Shown here piece after piece: positions 59,612 through 64,000 of a stretch of DNA of 64,000 nt (the stretch's first letter is position 1; each line of letters opens with the position of its first letter). The stretch is from Longimicrobium sp. (GTDB lineage Bacteria > Gemmatimonadota > Gemmatimonadetes > Longimicrobiales > Longimicrobiaceae), in contig DASVWD010000139.1 in the NCBI GenBank assembly GCA_036389795.1, forward strand, positions 1 through 64,000. The letters are read 5' to 3'. The notes under the pieces were generated by a model, which did not search any database, was not told the DNA's origin, and was given only the letters and a program-made list of their open reading frames with translations. A program made the position numbers and the translations under genes.

Positions 59612-60976
59612 ATGCGAGGAGGAGAGGGGCACCGCATCGAGGCGGACGAGATCCTGCGGGCGGCGGGGAGGCGCGCGCCGGGGCGGCGGGCCGACCACGT
59701 GATCGTCGCGTCGGTCGACGCGCTGCGGCCGGAGTTCTACGCCGACGAGACCTGGCCCGCCCCCACGCTGCAGCAGCTCGCCTTCGAGGGCGTGCGCGCC
59801 GACGGCGTGCGCACCGTCTTCCCCGCGCTCACCTACCCCGCGCACACCACGCTCGTCACCGGCGCGCTCCCGGCGCGGCACGGCGTCTGGTCCAACCGCC
59901 CCTTCCTCCCGGAGGGGCGGACCGAGGCGTGGCTCTGGGAAGCCTCGCACATCCGCGTGCCCACGCTGTGGGACGCGGTGCGCGCGGCGGGCGGGACCAC
60001 GGCCTCGGTGGGGTGGCCGGTGACGGTGGGGGCGGCGATCGACTGGAACGTGCCCGACGTGTGGCCCGAGCACTACGCGCAGGCGGACTTCATCGCCCCG
60101 GTGCGCGCGGCCACCACGCCGCCGGGGCTGTTCGAGGAGCTGGAGAAGGAGGCCACCGGGCGGCTGCGCGGCGAGAACTTCGGCCTGGGGTGGCTGGCGC
60201 GCGAGGACCGCGTGGGGAGCATCGCGTCGTACCTCTTCGAGCGGCACCGGCCCACGCTGCTGCTGATGCACCTGATCGGCACCGACCACATGCAGCACGA
60301 GCGCGGGCGCAACAACCCCCTGACGCGCCGCGCGGTCGGCGCCGCGGACCGCGCCGTCGGCCAGGTGGTGGAGACGGTGGAGCGCTTAGGCGTGCGCGAC
60401 CGCGTGGCGTTCGTGGTGGTCGGCGACCACGGCTCCATCAACCGCCACACGCAGCTGCGCCCCAACGCCTGGCTGGCGGCGGCGGGGATGATGGCGGACC
60501 GCGACGACCGCGGCGACTGGCGCGCGGCCTTCCACGCCGACGGCGGCTCCGCGTTCCTGCGCCTCCGCGACCGGGCGGACGAAGACGCGGCCGCCGCCGT
60601 CCGCCGCGTCCTCGACGCGCGGCCGCCGGGCGTGCGGCGCCTCTTCCGCGTGGTCGAGCGCGCGGAGCTGGACGCGCTCGGCGCCGACCCGGAGGCCCCG
60701 TTCGCGCTGGCGGCCGTGCCGGGAGTCGAGTTCTCGGACGTGCCGACGCCGCCCGACGTGCGGCCCGTGCACGGCGCCACGCACGGCTACCACCCCGACG
60801 AGCCCGAGATGCGCACCGGCTTCGTGGGCGCCGGCGCGGGCTTCCGCCACGGCGCCGCCGCGCCCCTCCTGCCGATCGAGTGCGTCGCCCCCACCGTCGC
60901 CGCGCTCCTCGGCATCCCCTTCGCGGCGCCGGACGGTATCGTCCTCCCCGGGCTGCTGCGGGACCCGCCGGCGTGA
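59612..60976 (+). CDS. NPP/alkaline-phosphatase superfamily phosphodiesterase
   Basis: 454-aa nucleotide pyrophosphatase/phosphodiesterase-type protein. Metal and nucleophile motifs are intact: VIVASVDALRPEF, FPALTYPAHTTLVTG (Thr nucleophile), LIGTDHMQHERG, FVVVGDHGSINRH and HGATHGYHPDEPEM. The substrate is unknown: nucleotides, phosphodiesters or lipid head groups. No signal peptide is visible, unusual for the family, although a longer start at 59588 does not supply one. ATG 59612 has GGGGGAG upstream. It is followed by two small unknown genes. Confidence 0.92.
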   Translation: MRGGEGHRIEADEILRAAGRRAPGRRADHVIVASVDALRPEFYADETWPAPTLQQLAFEGVRADGVRTVFPALTYPAHTTLVTGALPARHGVWSNRPFLPEGRTEAWLWEASHIRVPTLWDAVRAAGGTTASVGWPVTVGAAIDWNVPDVWPEHYAQADFIAPVRAATTPPGLFEELEKEATGRLRGENFGLGWLAREDRVGSIASYLFERHRPTLLLMHLIGTDHMQHERGRNNPLTRRAVGAADRAVGQVVETVERLGVRDRVAFVVVGDHGSINRHTQLRPNAWLAAAGMMADRDDRGDWRAAFHADGGSAFLRLRDRADEDAAAAVRRVLDARPPGVRRLFRVVERAELDALGADPEAPFALAAVPGVEFSDVPTPPDVRPVHGATHGYHPDEPEMRTGFVGAGAGFRHGAAAPLLPIECVAPTVAALLGIPFAAPDGIVLPGLLRDPPA

Positions 60977-61065
60977 GCCCGCGCGCGGTGCCGGCGGAGC
61001 GGCTGGAGGGGGATCGGGGATCCAGGGTGGCGCGCGGTGGCGCGCACGCAACGGCCGGGAGATCG

Positions 61066-61455
61066 ATGGACGACCGCATCACCGACGTCTGGTTCCGCTC
61101 GGCGCTGCCGCTCGCGGCGCTCGCGGAGGGCCTCCGGCTGGAGGACGTCGAGGAAGACGCGGAGGACTACTGGGAGTGGGTGACCGGCACGATGTCGGGC
61201 GAGCGGATCGACATCACCCGCACGCACGCGCTGCCGCCCGAAGCGACCGACACGCGAGTCTTCCTGCCGGACGGCGAGGCGCTCCCGGCGGGGCTGCTGG
61301 GCGAGCTCGTCGCCCGGCTGCGGGAGGTCGTTCCCGGCCCGATCACGGCCGGACGATGGGAGTACCTGCGGGGGAACGACTTCCACCACGTGCCCGTCAG
61401 GGTCTACCAGGCGGCGGGGGAACAGGCGAGCCCCGGGGAAGGAGGAAAGGCGTGA
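61066..61455 (+). CDS. Hypothetical protein (129 aa)
   Basis: 129 aa. Acidic N-terminal half (LRLEDVEEDAEDYWEWVTG) and aromatic/basic C-terminal half (GRWEYLRGNDFHHVPVRVYQ). No family recognised, no membrane segment, no cysteine. ATG 61066 is preceded by GGGAGA. It overlaps the next small gene (GTGA), and both follow the NPP-type gene on the same strand, so the three may be one unit. Confidence 0.6.
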   Translation: MDDRITDVWFRSALPLAALAEGLRLEDVEEDAEDYWEWVTGTMSGERIDITRTHALPPEATDTRVFLPDGEALPAGLLGELVARLREVVPGPITAGRWEYLRGNDFHHVPVRVYQAAGEQASPGEGGKA

Positions 61456-61682
61456 GCAGCCTCTATCGCGAGCTGTCCGGGAAGCTGAAGCAGGATTCCA
61501 GGCTCACCAGGCGGAGCGTCACCAGGTTCGACCTCGGCCTCCTCCTGTTCAACGCGGGAGATTCCCTGTGCGAGCTGTGGGAAGCGGCCGACCGGTACGT
61601 CCAGTCCCGCGACGACGAAGCCTGCGCCCGCCTGGGCGACGCGGTCGAGAAGCTGCGCCCGCTGTTCGGCGAGCGGGGGTGA
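61452..61682 (+). CDS. Hypothetical protein (76 aa)
   Basis: 76-aa helical protein (SLYRELSGKLKQDSRLTRRS, NAGDSLCELWEAADRYVQS). No family recognised. The GTG start at 61452 overlaps the previous stop and is backed by GGAGGAAAG immediately upstream, which argues that this is a genuine gene rather than a chance ORF. Confidence 0.6.
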   Translation: MSSLYRELSGKLKQDSRLTRRSVTRFDLGLLLFNAGDSLCELWEAADRYVQSRDDEACARLGDAVEKLRPLFGERG

Positions 61683-61719
61683 GCAGTCCCGCGGCCGATC
61701 CGGGGCCGCGCCCGCGGGC

Positions 61720-62958
61720 TCACGGCCGCGGAGCGCGCGCCGCCAGCTCCCGCTCCGCGCCGCGCGCCCTCCCCGCCCGGTTGCGAGTCTTCTCTCCGTA
61801 CATCGCGCGGTCGGCCCGCTCGATGGCGGCCGGGAGGTCCTCCGTCCCCGAGAACCGGGCGGCGCCGAGGCTCACCTCCAGCTCCGCCGCGCGGATCGCG
61901 TCGCGCACCCGCGGGGCCACCTCCTCCGGGAGCGCGGCGGGGAAGAGGAGGAGGAACTCGTCGCCCCCCCACCGATAGACCCGGTCCAGCGGGCGGACGC
62001 AGCGGCGCACCGTCTCCACCAGGCGCCGGAGCAGCTCGTCGCCGGCGGCGTGGCCGAGGGTGTCGTTCACCACCTTGAGGTTGTCCATGTCCAGCATGAG
62101 CGCCGTGCCGTACCGGGCGCCGAGCGCCTCCAGCGCCGCGCCCTCCTCGTAGGCGCGCCGGTTGAGCGCCCCGGTCACCGGGTCGTACAGGGAGACCTGC
62201 CTCAGGCGGTCGTGCGCCAGGGCGAGCTGGCTCCGCGCGTCCGCGCTCTCGCGCCCCACGTCCTCCAGGAGGAGCACGACCATCCCGTACCCCAGCAGCA
62301 TCTGCAGGAGGAGGTCGAAGAAGCTGTTGTACCTGAGGAGGAAGTAGAGGGGGCCGTCCGGAGGGCGCCACGCCGGGACCCCCTCGAACGCGAAAGCGAG
62401 GGCGTAGAGGACCCAGAGCGCCGCGATGGTCACGAAGACGATCCCCGTGGTGCGGCTCCCCAGGGTGCGGCGCGAGCCGGGGAGGCGGAGCAGGAGCCAG
62501 GCGCAGGCCAGGAACGGACCCACCACCAGCGGCGTCTGGAAGACCATCACCGCGTTCAGGAAGGGTCCCGAGAAGACGGCGCTGACCAGGGCGTACGCGA
62601 GCGCGGCCGGGACCGCCCGGCGGAGGAAGGCGCGCGGCCGGCTCCCACGCGCGTAGTTGAGCGTGCCGGCTAGCAGGAAGGAGACGAAGAGGAGCTTCCC
62701 CGCCTGGTAGACCAGGTTCGCCGCGCGGGGAGCCAGCGGCTCGGCGGCCATGATCCGGGGGAAGGCGTACTGCGCCCCCACGCCCGCCAGCGCGACGACG
62801 AGCGCCACCCACCCCCGCGCCCACTGCCGGAAATACGACTGCGGGCGCGGATGGCTACGCAGCAGCGCCGCGAAGAGGCACACCAGGAGGAGAGCGCCGG
62901 CGGACTGGCTCAGGAGCCCGATCACGGCGACCAGGGCGCCGACTTCGTCGGGAGTCAT
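61720..62958 (-). CDS. Membrane-bound GGDEF diguanylate cyclase
   Basis: 412 aa. About seven helices (ALLLVCLFAALLRSHP, WVALVVALAGVGAQYAF, AALAYALVSAVFSGPFLNAV and others) form a MASE-like input domain. The GGDEF domain shows YDPVTGALNRRAYEE, ALMLDMDNLKVVNDTLGHAA, GDELLRRL and an intact RWGGDEFLLLFP active site. The RxxD inhibition site (RPLD) stands five residues before GGDEF, so product feedback by c-di-GMP is expected. c-di-GMP commonly controls EPS production, so a link to the EPS locus is possible but not shown. ATG 62958. Confidence 0.93.
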   Translation of the reverse strand: MTPDEVGALVAVIGLLSQSAGALLLVCLFAALLRSHPRPQSYFRQWARGWVALVVALAGVGAQYAFPRIMAAEPLAPRAANLVYQAGKLLFVSFLLAGTLNYARGSRPRAFLRRAVPAALAYALVSAVFSGPFLNAVMVFQTPLVVGPFLACAWLLLRLPGSRRTLGSRTTGIVFVTIAALWVLYALAFAFEGVPAWRPPDGPLYFLLRYNSFFDLLLQMLLGYGMVVLLLEDVGRESADARSQLALAHDRLRQVSLYDPVTGALNRRAYEEGAALEALGARYGTALMLDMDNLKVVNDTLGHAAGDELLRRLVETVRRCVRPLDRVYRWGGDEFLLLFPAALPEEVAPRVRDAIRAAELEVSLGAARFSGTEDLPAAIERADRAMYGEKTRNRAGRARGAERELAARAPRP

Positions 62959-63266
62959 CGAGGATGGCGGGAGGATGCGCAGTGAGGCGGGATGGGACAG
63001 CCCCCGGAGCATAGCGTCCCGGGCGGCGGTCCGGCAAGACGCGGCCGCGCCGGGCGGGGTGCGTGGAGGCGCTCGCGGGCGGAGGCTGCGGCGCCGCGCG
63101 TCGGGCCCGGCGCGTTCCGCGCGCGAGCTCTCGGCTGGACGGCGGACGTTGCGATCGAAGCTAAAACCCCTCTCGACGGTCGACGTCCTCGTCAGGCTGC
63201 TTCCACGAGGGCTCCCGGCAGCTGGTCACGTAGCGAGTGTACAGGCCGGGGAGCCGGGGAGCCGCT

Positions 63267-63767
63267 TCACGTCTCGCTGTTCAGCTCGCGCGTCATCTCC
63301 ACCATCGTCCGCCGGAACCCGGCGCGGGCGAACAGGCGCTGCGCGGACTCGTTCCGCTCCGCCGTCGCGAGGACGCACCGCGGGGCGCCCCGCTCGCGGA
63401 GCGCCGCCAGGGTGGCGTCGAGCAGCATGCGGCCGACGCCCTGCCCGCGCTGGGCGGGATCCACGACGATGTCGTGCAGCACGCCCGCCGGCCCGCGCAG
63501 CGCCATGTAGTCGTTCCCCTCCACGCCGGCATAGGTGTAGCCGAGCACCTCGCCGCCCCGCGCGGCGACCAGGACGACGGCGTCCGGCTCCCCGAGCTGC
63601 CGCCCGAGGAACGCGGCGTACGCCTGCTCGGTCTGCGGCGCGGCCGCGATGAAGCGCTCGGGGTCGAAGTCGTGGTGCGTCCGGACCAGGAGCGCGCCGA
63701 GCCGGCCGAGGGCCGGGAGGTCCGTGGGCGCCGCGGGGCGGACGGTGGCGGGCGGGGTGTCGTGCAT
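63267..63767 (-). CDS. GNAT-family N-acetyltransferase
   Basis: 166-aa single-domain GNAT. Motifs are TVRPAAPTDLPALGRLGALL, AVVLVAARGGEVLGYTYAGV, VLHDIVVDPAQRGQGVGRML (acetyl-CoA P-loop RGQGVG) and RNESAQRLFARAGFRRT. Substrate unknown. ATG 63767 lies 5 nt after the stop of the reductase-like gene on the same strand, so the two are probably co-transcribed. Confidence 0.92.
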   Translation of the reverse strand: MHDTPPATVRPAAPTDLPALGRLGALLVRTHHDFDPERFIAAAPQTEQAYAAFLGRQLGEPDAVVLVAARGGEVLGYTYAGVEGNDYMALRGPAGVLHDIVVDPAQRGQGVGRMLLDATLAALRERGAPRCVLATAERNESAQRLFARAGFRRTMVEMTRELNSET

Positions 63768-63772
63768 GGCTG

Positions 63773-64000
63773 TCAGGACTCCTCCCCGGGCTCGACGCGG
63801 TAGCGCAGCCACAGCACGTCGTCCGCGCGCCGCTCCACCGCCTCGAGCGCGAGCCGGCGCGGCGCCACGTCGTCGCCGTCGACGTCGAAGAGCGCGGGCG
63901 TCCCGATGCGCCCGTCCGCCACCGGGGCCACGAGCAGGCTCACCTCGTCGACCAGCCCCGCGCGCAGCATCCCTCCGTTGATCCGCCCGCCGCCCTCGAG
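63773..64000 (-). CDS. RibD C-terminal/dihydrofolate-reductase-like protein (partial)
   Basis: The 3' end of a gene that continues past the right edge. The visible 75 residues include GGGRINGGMLRAGLVDEVSL, LVAPVADGRIGTPALFDVDG and VLWLRYRVEP, the C-terminal pattern of RibD_C/DHFR-like reductases. Whether it is the bifunctional riboflavin enzyme or one of the many stand-alone relatives cannot be judged from this part. Confidence 0.8.
   Translation of the reverse strand, partial: LEGGGRINGGMLRAGLVDEVSLLVAPVADGRIGTPALFDVDGDDVAPRRLALEAVERRADDVLWLRYRVEPGEES

Overview
The window is very GC-rich DNA whose genes are almost all dense, alanine/arginine/glycine-rich bacterial ORFs. The gene families (BY-kinase, PrsK/PrsR-like histidine kinase with an NtrC-type regulator, FkbH with an ACP, many two-component and CoxG/CoxL-type genes), frequent GTG/TTG starts and abundant short intergenic repeats suggest an environmental, high-GC bacterium. 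My best guess is the Gemmatimonadota (Longimicrobium-like). No rRNA or tRNA gene was seen, so the taxon is inferred, not shown.

Region 1 (about 0.5-34 kb) is a large exopolysaccharide (EPS) locus. It holds a Wzz/BY-kinase chain-length regulator, a sigma54-type response regulator with its histidine kinase, an initiating sugar transferase, a VanZ-like membrane protein and two tandem GNAT paralogues. A translationally coupled FkbH-ACP-GNAT-deacetylase cassette follows, then GT2 and GT4 glycosyltransferases, an alpha/alpha-toroid protein, a FemAB-like acyltransferase, a Wzx flippase, an O-antigen-ligase-type polymerase, a second GT2, a GT39-like enzyme and a secreted jelly-roll protein. The set covers initiation, assembly, flipping, polymerisation, decoration and control of one glycan. 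Two toxin-antitoxin modules are inserted: a Panacea/SocA-type pair at 8.7-9.6 kb and a HigBA-like pair at 19.1-19.9 kb. Gene ends carry heptamer arrays (GTGCGAA) and a family of long hairpins (TCACGCAGAGTCAGCAGAG).

Region 2 (34-41.3 kb) holds a small HTH protein, a secreted LVIVD-repeat protein, a DUF305 lipoprotein, a nucleotidyltransferase/HEPN (MntA/HepT-like) pair with a striking palindromic operator, and a TOTE-type primase-helicase. The pair and the helicase look like a small defence island with more relaxed base composition.

Region 3 (41.5-50.4 kb) is a mosaic of intact small genes and gene debris. An intact coxG is followed by four degraded echoes of the C-terminus of a CoxL-type molybdenum hydroxylase, a decayed integron-integrase-like fragment, a fragment of btpA, and three copies of a roughly 75-bp promoter-bearing repeat. 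Each promoter copy points at a different minus-strand gene: a 64-aa protein, an eCIS-core (DUF4157) metalloprotease-like protein, and a lipoprotein. A DoxX protein coupled to an ECF sigma factor with an unusual C-terminal domain also lies here.

Region 4 (50.4-64 kb) looks like ordinary chromosome: BtpA-family protein, membrane protein, family-B DNA polymerase, ABC-F ATPase, multicopper oxidase, M20 peptidase, NPP-type phosphodiesterase, two small unknowns, a GGDEF diguanylate cyclase, a GNAT enzyme and the end of a RibD-C-type reductase running off the right edge.
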